The translations under genes were made by a program, and so were the position numbers. A DNA stretch of 64,000 bases from Lishizhenia tianjinensis. Lineage in GTDB: Bacteria; Bacteroidota; Bacteroidia; Flavobacteriales_D; Crocinitomicaceae. Shown in pieces: positions 6,832-17,247 of this stretch (within the stretch, counting starts at the first letter, position 1; each line of letters starts with the position of its first letter). Under the pieces are notes generated by a model. It was given only the letters and a program-made list of their open reading frames with translations, was not told the DNA's origin and searched no databases. The stretch spans positions 1 through 64,000 of the forward strand of contig CALQIX020000016.1 in NCBI GenBank assembly GCA_943330745.2, read 5' to 3'.

Positions 6832-9800
6832 TTATCGAATTAAATGGAAAAAGGTGTGGCCAATTTTCTCTTCTCCATTTGCACCAACAACGCGATACTT
6901 TAAAAAGTAAACTCCTTCCGTTGCTTCTTTACCATTTGGAATCTTACCATTCCATAATTGATTGGGTGAGTTTAATTCAATCATTACAATTCCCCAACGA
7001 TCAACAATTACTGCTTCTTGGTACAAAGCGTTCAAGGTAGTAATTCCATATTCGTCATTACTGCCATCGTTATTTGGAGAAAATACATTTGGTATTTCAA
7101 TTTCTAAGGGGCCGCAAGGAATGATTGAAATATAGATAGAATCACTTTCTGTACATCCATTTATATCATATACATCCACTTGGAATATACCAGATGAAAC
7201 AGGATAAAATTGAATCGAAGGTACATTTTGACCATCTGACCAAAGGTAGAAAATGGTACCAGTACCACCTGAAGCAATGGCATTCAAATTTGTCATTTCA
7301 CCCGAACAAACAGTAACATCTGGTCCTGCATTTACTGTGAGTTGGTTGGGTTGTGAAATTGTCACCAATTGAGTATTCGGGCAGTTATTAATATCAGATA
7401 CCGTAATCGAATAATTTCCGGCAGTTAACCCTGTAAAAACGGAAGATGATTGTTGGTTTCCATTGTTAATCTGGTATTGTAATGGTTCTGTACCAGGTAA
7501 AAAGGGGGATGCTGTTACAGTGATTGTACCTGTAGATTCTCCAAAACATATAACGTTCACCACATCAACTTGATCAATATTCGGTCCACCCGAGCTGTTA
7601 ATTGTTACCGGCAATGTTTGAATACAATTATTCGCATCAGTAACAGTTACACTATAATTCCCTGCTGATAAATTTGTGGCTGTTGCCGCATTACCCCCTG
7701 AAGGTGACCACGCGTAAGTATATCCAGCTGTTCCACCACTAGCAGAAACAGAAACACTTCCATCACTACTTCCGCAATTAGCCGGATTGTTAGCTGTTTG
7801 ATTAATAACAAGTTGGCTAGGTTGAGTGATAATAATCGTTTGTGTGCCAGTACAATTTGCATTATCCGTTGCGGTTACTGTATAGGTACCAGCGGTTAAA
7901 TTTGACATAGAAGATCCGTTCATATTGCCTGGACTCCATGAATAAGTGTAAGGAGCGGTTCCACCAGAAGCAGAAACGGTTGCTGATCCATTTGATCCTC
8001 CAAAACACGATACATTTGTTTGTACTTGGGTAGTTACCGTTATTGTTGGACATGGATTTGTTGTGCAATTCGGCAAATTTGCAATTGTTAGAACTGTTAT
8101 GGTGCCCGAATTATCAGTTACTTGAACTTGTGAATTTCCAGCAGGAATGGTTGCATTAGTTCCGGTCGAAAAGTTAACCCATTGCGCAGGCGAATTACAT
8201 GAATTTGCAGGTGTGAATCCGTTTAAACATTGAAAACCAAACCAAGTATACCCGCAAGATTGACATTCAGCTTGATTGGTAATTGGTGTAGTAGTTGCTG
8301 CTTGATAATAAGCCCAATTGTAAGGAGCTATGCCATTTGATACAGTAACTGATCCGTTCGATTCTATACAGGCTGTCAAGGCCTGACAAGGACTAACATT
8401 AATTGAAATGGTTTCACTACCACAGGGTAGGGTATAGGTAATTTGTTGGATTCCTGCACCCGAAACAGATGGATCGAAAACACCTGAAGCATTGACTCCA
8501 TTTCCAGACCATGTTCCTCCTGCGGTTGCAGCTGTTAATGTTAGAGGTGCGTCAGTTTCACAAACACTTTGTACTGGACAAATAGTTGCATCACAGCAGC
8601 TGGCAACCAATGGTGCACAAGCGCTAGCAGCAAAAGTCTGAATATATCCTGTTCGAGTGGCGTTTGAAGAATTACCCGTACTTCCGCCGGCGATAATATC
8701 CCCACTAGTTGAAACATGAACATCATATACTTTGAATGAGGTTGGATAGAATGCTAATTGCGTTAGATTTGCATCGTATTTAACTATCCCAGTAGAAGAA
8801 CCCACATAAACATTACCACAATCATCAATATCAATACCACTATTACTCACTGAAAAATCGCCTAAAGCTGTTGTTGAAGCTCCTCCAGGAATAGCTACTG
8901 TAGAAATAATGACTCCTGTTTGCAAGTTTCTCTTATGAACATTTGACCCATTTTGGGTGTAATAAAAGTTGTTATTCGCTTTTATAGCACAGATTCCAGC
9001 ATTGTCATAGCGGTAATTTTCACATTTGTATCCTAAATCATACGAATTATCAATTTTATAAAGGAGTGGAGTACCGGAACATAAACTAAAATTCTGACTG
9101 AATGCTCCAACAGTGTCCTGTGTCATAAAATAATACTTACCACTTGGTGATGTACAAATCGATCGAACTTCTTGAACACTTGGAGGAAAACCTAAGGTAC
9201 TTCCTTGAGCGAAATCAGCACTAGTTATCACAGCACCTGTATTTACATTGATGTCGTATACGGTGGCTTTTAATGTAAGTGCAGCTCCTCCTGTTCCTCC
9301 TACAACTAATTTAGATTGATCACAATTGAAAGAGATTGTCCAAAATTCGCCATTTGAAAAAGCCCCTGTTGGACTAGCATTGTTCCAGATAAGTGCTCCA
9401 GCCGGACCTATTTTTTGAATTTGTGCCGTTGAACCCGCTGTTACATATGAATTTCCACTATTATCAACGGCAAATGTACCTAACCAAACATTTGATGTGT
9501 CATAAGGTGTGTTATACGTCCATTGCAATGTTCCCGCTGCATTGTATTTCAAAATTTGCATGGGCATAACACCTCCTAAGGCATAGGCGTTTCCAGATCC
9601 ATCGCGCTCGCATTCCCAAACACAATCCCAATTGGTAGCAAATGTAGGAGTTTGGGTCCATGGATCAATTATTACTTTTTTACTGGACGAATACTCTGAA
9701 AGCTGAAATTGTATGGTGAATGGATCCAATTGAACAAAAGAGGAAGTAATTTCTTTTTTTACCGATTCATTTTTGGAAGATGCGTAAAAAGTAAAGGGTT

Positions 9801-10473
9801 CGTGATCGATAATATCCCCGAAAATGGTCGGAATCAACACTTTTCCATTTTCAAGTTTAACTGCCTTGTCATAAACCATTTTTACATCAGTGGGATTGGC
9901 ACCCGGATTTAAAATTATGGCATATTTCACTCCTGATTCAGGATGAACCGTATATTCGATATCAATATTTGGATAGATATTTTTATAAATGATTTTCTCG
10001 TATCCGGCAATATTGGATTCATTAGTATACTTTCCGTTTTTTCCTTTAAAGGTGTAGCTATGATAATCCGTTGTTTTATTTTCACTAATAATTTTACACG
10101 GTAAAGCATTAGACCAAAGTAGGGTGACATTTTCAGACTTAAACAAGAATTTACCTACCAGTTTTTCTTGTTTTTTATAGTCTGAAATGGTTGTAGCATT
10201 TAGTTTATTGGCTAATTCCTCGCGTTTTTCTTTAGGAACTAAAGATGATTCGAGTAGTGAATATTTTACTCCTTTTTCACTGAATAAAATTCGAGTATTG
10301 CCAAAATCAACCGCATATTTCACCTTTCCAAATTCATTCGAATTGTATTCATCGAATTGCCCTTTATTTTCAATAAAAACTTTCCTTTTTTTGAATTCTG
10401 CTTTCCAGTTTTCTTGAGCTACTATTGTGCTTAACAGAAATAATACGGAAAGGAATAAGAATATTTTTTTCAT
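6832..10473 (-). CDS. Large secreted T9SS type B cargo protein with SprB-like repeats
   Basis: 1213 residues. Signal peptide (MKKIFLFLSVLFLLSTIVAQ), then an N-terminal domain with VFIENKGQFD and DYHSYTFKGKNGKY that matches the DUF7948 domain of Bacteroidota surface proteins (about 30-255). About 270-640 looks like a beta propeller. A Cys-bounded Ig-like segment follows, then three SprB-like repeats at about 820-1045 (VSCFGGSNGSATVSASGG, LTAGTYTVTATD) and another Ig-like unit. The last 95 residues (IPNVFSPNNDGSNDEY, VIVDRWG, EGVYFLKYRV, GHTFFHLIR) are a gliding-motility-associated CHU_C/T9SS type B sorting domain. It is therefore exported by T9SS to the cell surface or medium; adhesion is a reasonable guess but unproven. 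The next gene upstream encodes a related protein with nearly the same C-terminus. Confidence 0.88.
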   Translation of the reverse strand: MKKIFLFLSVLFLLSTIVAQENWKAEFKKRKVFIENKGQFDEYNSNEFGKVKYAVDFGNTRILFSEKGVKYSLLESSLVPKEKREELANKLNATTISDYKKQEKLVGKFLFKSENVTLLWSNALPCKIISENKTTDYHSYTFKGKNGKYTNESNIAGYEKIIYKNIYPNIDIEYTVHPESGVKYAIILNPGANPTDVKMVYDKAVKLENGKVLIPTIFGDIIDHEPFTFYASSKNESVKKEITSSFVQLDPFTIQFQLSEYSSSKKVIIDPWTQTPTFATNWDCVWECERDGSGNAYALGGVMPMQILKYNAAGTLQWTYNTPYDTSNVWLGTFAVDNSGNSYVTAGSTAQIQKIGPAGALIWNNASPTGAFSNGEFWTISFNCDQSKLVVGGTGGAALTLKATVYDINVNTGAVITSADFAQGSTLGFPPSVQEVRSICTSPSGKYYFMTQDTVGAFSQNFSLCSGTPLLYKIDNSYDLGYKCENYRYDNAGICAIKANNNFYYTQNGSNVHKRNLQTGVIISTVAIPGGASTTALGDFSVSNSGIDIDDCGNVYVGSSTGIVKYDANLTQLAFYPTSFKVYDVHVSTSGDIIAGGSTGNSSNATRTGYIQTFAASACAPLVASCCDATICPVQSVCETDAPLTLTAATAGGTWSGNGVNASGVFDPSVSGAGIQQITYTLPCGSETISINVSPCQALTACIESNGSVTVSNGIAPYNWAYYQAATTTPITNQAECQSCGYTWFGFQCLNGFTPANSCNSPAQWVNFSTGTNATIPAGNSQVQVTDNSGTITVLTIANLPNCTTNPCPTITVTTQVQTNVSCFGGSNGSATVSASGGTAPYTYSWSPGNMNGSSMSNLTAGTYTVTATDNANCTGTQTIIITQPSQLVINQTANNPANCGSSDGSVSVSASGGTAGYTYAWSPSGGNAATATNLSAGNYSVTVTDANNCIQTLPVTINSSGGPNIDQVDVVNVICFGESTGTITVTASPFLPGTEPLQYQINNGNQQSSSVFTGLTAGNYSITVSDINNCPNTQLVTISQPNQLTVNAGPDVTVCSGEMTNLNAIASGGTGTIFYLWSDGQNVPSIQFYPVSSGIFQVDVYDINGCTESDSIYISIIPCGPLEIEIPNVFSPNNDGSNDEYGITTLNALYQEAVIVDRWGIVMIELNSPNQLWNGKIPNGKEATEGVYFLKYRVVGANGEEKIGHTFFHLIR

Positions 10474-10542
10474 GAAATCACAAGTTTGTATAATTTACCA
10501 ATAAAGGATAAATATAACAAAAAGCAATAACAACTTAAAAAA

Positions 10543-13191
10543 TTAGCGAATTAGGTGGAAAAACGTATGGCCTTTTTTTTCAGATCCATCTAACCCAATT
10601 ACTGTGTATTTGATGAAATAAACTCCAGCTGTCGCCTCTGTGCCATCTTGTGTTCTCCCATCCCATTGATAGGTCAAATTATCGATTTTTACCATCACAT
10701 TTCCCCATCGGTTAACGATAACAGCATCAATGGAAGCTGCATTTTTTGTCCATACAAAATATCCCTCATTATTTCCATCCTCATTGGGTGTAAATACATT
10801 CGGAACCTCCACTTCAACGGGTAGTACTGGAATTACAACAATTGAATCAGTCCAAGTATCGTCACAAAATCCGTTGCTAGCAGTTAGAACAACATAATAC
10901 GTTCCAGAGGTTAAATACGTATTGTTTACAGAACTTAAATCTATTGATGTACCAGTGTTTCCATCACCAAAATCCCAAGAATAGGTGGTAGCATTTTGAC
11001 TTTGGTTGGTAAATAAAACCGTAAGTGGCGCTCCACCCGTATTAGGCGTTGAGGTTGCTGAAGCAATAGGAAGGGGTAAAATAACTGGGGTAACTTGATT
11101 GGTGTCTTGACAACCATTTGCATCTGTTACAATAACTTGATATATGGATGAAGGAGTTGGCGTAACTGTCGCTGGATTACCAGATAATCCAATCCAATTG
11201 TATGAGTAAGGACCTGTTCCACCTGAGGCGCTTGCTAGCAAATCTAACGTACTTCCGACACAAACTTCGGCAGTTGGATCAACTAAAGCAATTAATTCAC
11301 TCGGTTCAGTGATTGTAACATCAATGGAATCAATACATCCATTCACATCCGCCCCAAAAATAGTATAGGTTTCAGGAGATAAATTGGAGAATACAGAAAA
11401 ATCTTGTGGTGTACCATTGGTAAGGTAATATACATAAGGGCTAGGACCAACACTTGCTAATACAGATGCAATTCCATCTGTTGATCCAACGCAGCTCACA
11501 TTACTTATTGCACCAACACTTAAATTAATAGCAGGATTGGCATAAACGATTGATGTAAGTGAGTCAATACATCCATTTTGATCTTCTACTAATACAGTGT
11601 AATTTCCTGCTCCAAGTAACGAAAAAATTCCACTAGTTTGTGGCAAACCATTTTGAAGAACTGAATAGGTGTAATTAGGTATTCCTCCTGTTGCTGAAAC
11701 TTCAATTAACCCATTAGATAAATTACACGTGGTAGAATCGGTATTCAATTCCGTTAACTGTAATTCGGTTGGTTCGGTTAATGTATCACTTATTGTAAAT
11801 GTACAACCTTGCGCGTCCGAAACGGTAATTTGATAAATTCCTGCTGTCAAATTTTGAAATTGTCCATTTGATTGAACTGGAAGCGTATTTAATCCATAAG
11901 AATAGGGTGGATTTCCATTTGCTGCATCAACTAATATTTCTCCATTATTTCCCCCAAAACAACGCACATTACTATCTGCAATTATAGAAGCTGTTAATGT
12001 TGATAAATCTGTAATTTGAGTAGGAAGACTAACCAAACAGCCTCCTTGATCTTGCACGTAGAACGTATAATTTCCTGCTGACAAATTGTTGAAGGTAGTG
12101 GTAGATCCAAACGTTACATTATCATTTGAGTAAGATAATGTGCCACTACCACCAGCAGCTGTTATTGTTACGCTGCCATTGGCTTGCAAGCATGTTGATT
12201 GAATAGATGATGTAGTTGCGTTAATAGAGCCAGGAGCAGGAGTAATCGTTACATCATCTGTCAACGTAATTGGTGTGGTTGAACCACATGGTGTGTAAGT
12301 AAATACAGCTGTATAAGTTGTTGTCGTGCTTGGACAAACGGTGATTGCCGGAGTAGTTCCTAAGGAAGTTGTTCCTTGAAACCATTCAAACGTGTACAAT
12401 GGATTTCCAGCGGGTTTAAATCTCCATCCTTCCGGTGTTGTAACTGTCCAGTCGGGTGCTGAGTTTCTGCCGGGTGCTGTAATTCCTTGTGTTCCTGATG
12501 GATCTTGTAAGCCAATAATCGCATTTCCAGCATTCCAACCAGTACATAACGGTTTTGATTCAACATACACATCAATGTAATTAGTTGTTTCGTTTAGAAC
12601 CATCATGTGACGACTTGAAGTAGATGTACAACTAAATTGACAAATCACATCATAGGAGACAACTAATTGACGACATGGAGCCGCTCCAACTACATAGTAA
12701 TTAATGTTACCACAAACTGACGGGTCAATGTCATGATAAATACCAAATACATTACCGGCTGAGGTAAGATTGGTAGAAGGACAACTAGCCGTAAAAGACC
12801 AAGGACAATATCCACCAGGACTGGTTGTAGTAAAGTTAAGGTTTCCATTAGAACCAATTAACATTGAGTTATACGTAACTCCGTAAAAACAAAAGGGAAA
12901 TGGAATATTTATAACACCACTCCAAACATCATCCGTGTTTACAGATACGGCTGTTCCTCCAGCTTGACTATAAGGGATTGGTGGCGCGTGGGGAATTGAC
13001 TCAACGGTATATGAAGTTGTTTCTTTTAGTTCTAAAAACGTCGCCGCTAAGTTAGAACATCCTTGTGCTGCCGAACAATCAGCCGTTTGATCTGGTCCTG
13101 CATTTACAAATGGACATGGAACACTCTGTCCGTATGCGTTTGATAAAAAAAAGATTGTTGTGACGACTATAAAAGTATGGAATAATTTCAT
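10543..13191 (-). CDS. Second T9SS type B cargo protein with SprB-like repeats and a PKD domain
   Basis: 882 residues from the ATG at 13191, chosen because it opens a proper signal peptide (MKLFHTFIVVTTIFFLSNAYG); an upstream in-frame ATG at 13239 would add 16 polar residues. The N-terminal third (PFCFYGVTYNSMLIGSNGNL) resembles the beta-sandwich found in surface proteins with FYG..Y..I.IGSNG motifs. Four repeats of about 78 residues follow at about 320-630 (VRCFGGNNGEILVDAANG, NLTAGIYQITVSDAQGC), then an Ig-like unit and a PKD domain (TTYSWDFGDGNTG, about 706-790). The last 90 residues (VPNVFTPNEDGNNEGYF, VIVNRWGNVM, GHTFFHLIR) are a T9SS type B sorting domain. It lies 70 bp upstream of its paralogue in the same direction and may be co-transcribed. 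Confidence 0.87.
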   Translation of the reverse strand: MKLFHTFIVVTTIFFLSNAYGQSVPCPFVNAGPDQTADCSAAQGCSNLAATFLELKETTSYTVESIPHAPPIPYSQAGGTAVSVNTDDVWSGVINIPFPFCFYGVTYNSMLIGSNGNLNFTTTSPGGYCPWSFTASCPSTNLTSAGNVFGIYHDIDPSVCGNINYYVVGAAPCRQLVVSYDVICQFSCTSTSSRHMMVLNETTNYIDVYVESKPLCTGWNAGNAIIGLQDPSGTQGITAPGRNSAPDWTVTTPEGWRFKPAGNPLYTFEWFQGTTSLGTTPAITVCPSTTTTYTAVFTYTPCGSTTPITLTDDVTITPAPGSINATTSSIQSTCLQANGSVTITAAGGSGTLSYSNDNVTFGSTTTFNNLSAGNYTFYVQDQGGCLVSLPTQITDLSTLTASIIADSNVRCFGGNNGEILVDAANGNPPYSYGLNTLPVQSNGQFQNLTAGIYQITVSDAQGCTFTISDTLTEPTELQLTELNTDSTTCNLSNGLIEVSATGGIPNYTYSVLQNGLPQTSGIFSLLGAGNYTVLVEDQNGCIDSLTSIVYANPAINLSVGAISNVSCVGSTDGIASVLASVGPSPYVYYLTNGTPQDFSVFSNLSPETYTIFGADVNGCIDSIDVTITEPSELIALVDPTAEVCVGSTLDLLASASGGTGPYSYNWIGLSGNPATVTPTPSSIYQVIVTDANGCQDTNQVTPVILPLPIASATSTPNTGGAPLTVLFTNQSQNATTYSWDFGDGNTGTSIDLSSVNNTYLTSGTYYVVLTASNGFCDDTWTDSIVVIPVLPVEVEVPNVFTPNEDGNNEGYFVWTKNAASIDAVIVNRWGNVMVKIDNLTYQWDGRTQDGTEATAGVYFIKYTVIGLDGSEKKGHTFFHLIR

Positions 13192-13258
13192 GAAATGAGT
13201 TTGATGTCTTTGACGATAAAATGCATTGTTTAGTTGCATTTACAAGCAATTGACTCTT

Positions 13259-14944
13259 TTACCAATTAAATTTACAAGGCGAAAAAATATGAATTTCCTT
13301 TTTTAATATTGGATGAAAAATGGTGAGTTCGGAAGCATGTAAGTGCAAACGGTTGTTTCGCAGTCCATAGATGTCATCGCCAACAATGGGACAATTCAAT
13401 CCTAAATGATGTGCAGCATGTACTCTAAGTTGATGCGTTCGACCAGTAATTGGTTTAAATTCAATCAAAGTTCTTCCTTCTCTCTGTTCAATTACCTTAT
13501 AAATTGTTCTGGATTTTTTTCCATATTCAAAACATACTTTTTGCTTGGGTCTATCAGTTATATCTCCGATAAGAGGTAGAATTACTTCCCCTTCAAGTTG
13601 GTTTAATTCTCCTTCAAGTAAAGCAATGTATTTTTTGTTGATAGAACGTTTAATGAATTGATTCTGAAGATGCTTGTGAACTTCTTTCGTTTTTGCCGCA
13701 ACAAGGATTCCAGAAGTTGACATATCTAGTCGATGGAGTAGGAGTGGACCTGTTGCGTCAGGATAAAGTTCCTGTAGCCGTGTGAGAACAGAATCCGTTA
13801 ATCGTTTACCCGGCACAGATAAGAATTCAGCAGGTTTGTCAACAACAACAATCCATTCATCTTCAAATAATATTGGGATTTCTTTGATTTCCGCTTGTTG
13901 ATTTAATGGATTTTCTTCAACAATACTAGCGCTTAGCATATGATTTAAAATAGGCTCACATTTCCCTCTACAAGCGGAATAAAATTGTTTGTGAACCCGT
14001 ATTTCTGAATCTGGCGACATGCCCCACCAAAATTCAGCTAGACAAATTGGTTTCAAATTATTTTTAAACGCATATTGAAAAAGTTTTGGCGCTGCGCATT
14101 CCCCAGCACCTGCAGGAGGTTTATCAAAAACAGTTTCTTGAAAGATTGCCAATAAACTTTTTTCTTCCTTTTTATGATTGATGAATGTGTAATGAGTAAA
14201 TATTTTATTTTGTAATTCGTTCGATTTTTGTTTTCTAAGTAATTTTAAATCCGTTAGTTCTGTTTCTAAAGGTTCAAATTGGTTTTTTAATTCGGTGAGC
14301 TTTTCTTGAGATTGAATGGTTAAGAATTTAAATTCTAGTTGTTGTGAGATACTTTCTTTTTTTAATTCTTCAATTAATCGTTCAAATTGGACAGTAGTTA
14401 ATGTAAGTGATTCTAATTTGCGCAACTCGGCTCTTTCTTTCTTTTTAGTTTTTAGGTACCTCCGAAACTCATCCAATAAATTTTGCCGCTCCTGGATATA
14501 ATCCTCGTAATTTTTTTTGAGTGTTAAATAGGTCCTGTCGTTTTCAATTTCCTCAATGCGCGCATTCAATTTGTTAATATTGAGCTCTTCCTGTTTAAAA
14601 AATCCATCTTCCTTCAAAATATCAAAAACGGGAGGTACAAATCCGGGTTGATCATTTTTATCACCAAGTTTTCCGGAAAACGCTTTGAGGTATCCAAGCT
14701 CACCTTTTTGATTTTGAACAACTAATACACCAAACATTTTACCAATAGCTCCATTTCGTTGTGCGTTTTCAATTCCGAAATTGTGCGATAAATCATTTTG
14801 AATCAATGATTTTTGTAATTCTTTAGCAGCATAAACGGCTAATGCATTGGGTTGATAAAAGAATGGGAAATCAATTTTTTCTGGTAGGGGGAAATGGGCA
14901 TCAAATGTCTGAAGGGGAATAAAACAAGTGGTATTTTCCATCAA
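13259..14944 (-). CDS. RluA-family pseudouridine synthase, long Bacteroidota form
   Basis: 561 residues, about twice a plain RluA. Residues 350-561 are the catalytic domain: WIVVVDKPAEFLSVPGK, then LLLHRLDMSTSG with the catalytic Asp at D407, and TGRTHQLRVH. Residues 120-250 form a coiled coil rich in Lys and Glu. Before the catalytic domain is a Cys-containing block (GAGECAAPKLFQYAF, CLAEFWWG, FYSACRGKCEPIL, about 279-335) conserved in this long subgroup and probably metal-binding; its role is unknown. It would convert uridine to pseudouridine in rRNA or tRNA; the target site cannot be told from sequence. Monocistronic, with a -7 box just upstream. Confidence 0.88.
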   Translation of the reverse strand: MMENTTCFIPLQTFDAHFPLPEKIDFPFFYQPNALAVYAAKELQKSLIQNDLSHNFGIENAQRNGAIGKMFGVLVVQNQKGELGYLKAFSGKLGDKNDQPGFVPPVFDILKEDGFFKQEELNINKLNARIEEIENDRTYLTLKKNYEDYIQERQNLLDEFRRYLKTKKKERAELRKLESLTLTTVQFERLIEELKKESISQQLEFKFLTIQSQEKLTELKNQFEPLETELTDLKLLRKQKSNELQNKIFTHYTFINHKKEEKSLLAIFQETVFDKPPAGAGECAAPKLFQYAFKNNLKPICLAEFWWGMSPDSEIRVHKQFYSACRGKCEPILNHMLSASIVEENPLNQQAEIKEIPILFEDEWIVVVDKPAEFLSVPGKRLTDSVLTRLQELYPDATGPLLLHRLDMSTSGILVAAKTKEVHKHLQNQFIKRSINKKYIALLEGELNQLEGEVILPLIGDITDRPKQKVCFEYGKKSRTIYKVIEQREGRTLIEFKPITGRTHQLRVHAAHHLGLNCPIVGDDIYGLRNNRLHLHASELTIFHPILKKEIHIFSPCKFNW

Positions 14945-14948
14945 TTTG

Positions 14949-14956
14949 CAAAAGTA
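14949..14956 (-). promoter_or_regulatory. -7 box for the RluA-family gene
   Basis: TACTTTTG on the minus strand, a perfect TAnnTTTG, 4 bp before the ATG. If used, the transcript would be nearly leaderless; the -33 box is not clear. Confidence 0.35.
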
Positions 14957-15021
14957 AGATTAAGTATTAGAAAGTTGCGTAAATCACAAGTTAATTTATT
15001 TCATTCGCTGAATTCAATTTT

Positions 15022-15050
15022 TTTGTATCCTAGAAATTAATCGATATTTG
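15022..15050 (+). promoter_or_regulatory. Promoter of the small lipoprotein gene
   Basis: TTTG (15022-15025), 17 bp, GATATTTG (15043-15050; one mismatch to TAnnTTTG), 16 bp before the ATG. Confidence 0.4.
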
Positions 15051-15066
15051 TACAAAAATAAATAGT

Positions 15067-15717
15067 ATGAACGTCTTTAGAATGTTAATAGGTCTGAGTT
15101 TCCTTTTTGTATTTATAACATCTTGCTCTGTGCATAAAAGATATCATCGAAAAGGATATACAGTGACTTGGAATAAGGATAAATCAGTTCACAAAAGAAA
15201 GAAGCAATCAACTGAAGCTAGTAAGAAAACAGATACGTTGAATAGGAATGTATTCAAATTATCGAGCCAGTTAACCAATCCAAAACCCAATTTAGAATTA
15301 TCCCAAACTGAAAAATCAGACAGCGTAAACAATTCTTTACGAACAGAAAAAGTATTTGAAATTGATTCTTGTAAACAAATTCAGCCTAAACAAAATAGAA
15401 TTATAGAAGAATTAAAATCTAGTGTTGTACAAAATAGAGCTACGATTAAACATCCAACAATCACTCAAAACGGAGTTTCAAATAATTTAAAGCATACACA
15501 GAAATTAAAACCAACAAGTTTTGATGGAGCAGGAAGATCACTGGGTATTGCAGGTATATTTTTATTAATAGGATTAATTATAGGTTTGCTAGGCGCTTTG
15601 CTTTCCATACAAATTCTGGGTTTAATTTCAGTCATTTGTTTAGGGATTTCTGGTCTGTTCTTTATGCTCTTTATTTTTGAAGGGTTGTTGACCATTTTAA
15701 CCTTTGGAATGCTCTAG
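15067..15717 (+). CDS. Putative lipoprotein with C-terminal membrane segments, function unknown
   Basis: 216 residues. A lipoprotein signal ends in FVFITSC (Cys20 would be lipidated). Residues 21-150 are basic and polar with low complexity. Residues about 158-216 form two or more strongly hydrophobic helices (IAGIFLLIGLIIGLLGALL, then a second). A lipobox together with C-terminal transmembrane helices is an arrangement seen in several Bacteroidota proteins of unknown role. I do not recognise the family. Monocistronic upstream of miaB. Confidence 0.65.
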   Translation: MNVFRMLIGLSFLFVFITSCSVHKRYHRKGYTVTWNKDKSVHKRKKQSTEASKKTDTLNRNVFKLSSQLTNPKPNLELSQTEKSDSVNNSLRTEKVFEIDSCKQIQPKQNRIIEELKSSVVQNRATIKHPTITQNGVSNNLKHTQKLKPTSFDGAGRSLGIAGIFLLIGLIIGLLGALLSIQILGLISVICLGISGLFFMLFIFEGLLTILTFGML

Positions 15718-15754
15718 AAAATCGAATGATTCACTGAAATAGTTAGTGTGACAT

Positions 15755-15785
15755 TTTGACAGTCTTTGATTATTGTGTACTTTTG
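15755..15785 (+). promoter_or_regulatory. Promoter of the miaB operon
   Basis: TTTG (15755-15758), 19 bp, TACTTTTG (15778-15785), a full consensus match. Transcription would start near 15790, which supports the miaB start at 15803 and excludes the in-frame ATG at 15773. Confidence 0.65.
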
Positions 15786-15802
15786 TTGGCTACAAAAGAT
15801 AT

Positions 15803-17236
15803 ATGGAACATAATCACAATAAAGTTATAGACGAAGGGAGACAAGGGGAAGTACTTGTTTTAGATAATTCAAATGATTCTGGTAAAAAGTTATACGTAGA
15901 GAGTTACGGCTGTCAAATGAATTTTTCGGACAGTGAGGTAGTTGCGTCAATCATGACAAACAATGGGTATTCAACTACGCGAAACATAGATGAAGCAGAT
16001 GTGGTTTTAATAAATACCTGCTCTATTCGAGAGAATGCTGAGCAGCGTGTACGCAATCGATTAACAGAATTCAAGCATCGCAAGGATCAAAAACCAGATT
16101 TGGTAGTTGGTATTTTGGGTTGTATGGCTGAACGATTGAAAAAATCATTGTTAGAAGAAGAAAAATTAGTGGATTTGGTTGCCGGTCCAGATGCATATCG
16201 CGATTTGCCAAATCTAGTAGACGAAGTAGGGACAGGTCAAAAAGCAGTAAATGTACTGCTGTCTCGCGATGAAACATATGCCGATATTTCTCCAGTAAGA
16301 TTGGATCATGGCGGAATTTCTGCTTTCGTAACAATCATGCGCGGTTGCGACAATATGTGCTCATTTTGCGTTGTACCTTTTACGCGAGGAAGGGAGCGTT
16401 CTCGTGATCCACAAACAATCGTTGAGGAATGCAAGGATTTACTTTCTAAAGGATACAAGGAAGTTACGCTACTTGGTCAAAATGTTGATAGTTATCGCTG
16501 GAATTTAACATCAAAGGGTGTGGTGAAGGATGAAAACCAACAAACGACTAATTTTGCTCAACTGATGGAAATGGTGGCGCTAGTTTCACCTGAGCTGCGC
16601 ATTCGTTTTAGTACATCTCATCCAAAAGACATGACGGATGACGTATTAGAAATTATGGCAAAATACGAGAATATTTGTCCATACATTCATTTACCTGTTC
16701 AATCTGGACATTCTGCTGTACTTGAACGGATGAATAGAGGGTATTCGCGCGAGTGGTATTTGGAGCGAATAGATGCTATTCGCCGTTTCATGCCTGATTG
16801 TGCAATTTCAACCGATATTATTACTGGATTTTGTGGAGAAACGGATGAAGAACATGAAGCCACAATTTCTTTGATGCAGCAGGTGAAATTTGATTTTGCA
16901 TATATGTTTAAGTATTCTGAGCGACCAAAAACCTTGGCAGAACGAAGGTTTGCTGACGATGTACCGGAGGAGGTAAAAGCAAAACGATTAAACGAGATCA
17001 TCGATTTACAACTGAAACATTCTAAATTATCCAATGAAAAACAAGTTGGTCAAACAGTAAAAGTGTTGATTGAAGGAACGTCCAAGCGATCAGAAGAACA
17101 TTTATGCGGTAGAAACGGCCAAAATGCGATGGTGATTTTTCCTCGAGAAAATTATGAAAAAGGGCAATATGTAATGGTGAAAATAACGAGTTGTACTTCT
17201 GCTACCCTATTAGGAGAAGCAGTTGCAAGTTGTTGA
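15803..17236 (+). CDS. miaB: MiaB, tRNA-2-methylthio-N6-isopentenyladenosine(37) synthase
   Basis: 477 residues. A radical-SAM methylthiotransferase that turns i6A37 into ms2i6A37 in tRNAs reading UNN codons. The N-terminal domain carries the three Cys of the second cluster ([25 protein letters not shown]). The radical SAM motif is [19 protein letters not shown], and a TRAM domain ends the protein. The start at 15803 is preferred because a perfect promoter covers the alternative. It is first in an operon: the sigma-54 activator follows after 11 bp, then lptE, an unknown gene and secG. MiaE, which hydroxylates the MiaB product, is encoded at 32472-33059. Confidence 0.96.
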   Translation: MEHNHNKVIDEGRQGEVLVLDNSNDSGKKLYVESYGCQMNFSDSEVVASIMTNNGYSTTRNIDEADVVLINTCSIRENAEQRVRNRLTEFKHRKDQKPDLVVGILGCMAERLKKSLLEEEKLVDLVAGPDAYRDLPNLVDEVGTGQKAVNVLLSRDETYADISPVRLDHGGISAFVTIMRGCDNMCSFCVVPFTRGRERSRDPQTIVEECKDLLSKGYKEVTLLGQNVDSYRWNLTSKGVVKDENQQTTNFAQLMEMVALVSPELRIRFSTSHPKDMTDDVLEIMAKYENICPYIHLPVQSGHSAVLERMNRGYSREWYLERIDAIRRFMPDCAISTDIITGFCGETDEEHEATISLMQQVKFDFAYMFKYSERPKTLAERRFADDVPEEVKAKRLNEIIDLQLKHSKLSNEKQVGQTVKVLIEGTSKRSEEHLCGRNGQNAMVIFPRENYEKGQYVMVKITSCTSATLLGEAVASC

Positions 17237-17247
17237 AAACAGAAAAT

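Noticed and set aside
7647-8068. Open frames within the T9SS gene region, and others such as 12360-12580
   Set aside because: They are out-of-frame by-products of the repeat-rich coding sequence of the real minus-strand genes.
6832-13191. CRISPR-like or DNA repeats
   Set aside because: The periodicity reflects about 78-residue protein repeats (SprB-like), not identical DNA repeats with spacers. No CRISPR array was seen in the window.
15773-15803. An upstream ATG for miaB
   Set aside because: The consensus promoter at 15755-15785 covers it, and the extra ten residues are not conserved in the family.
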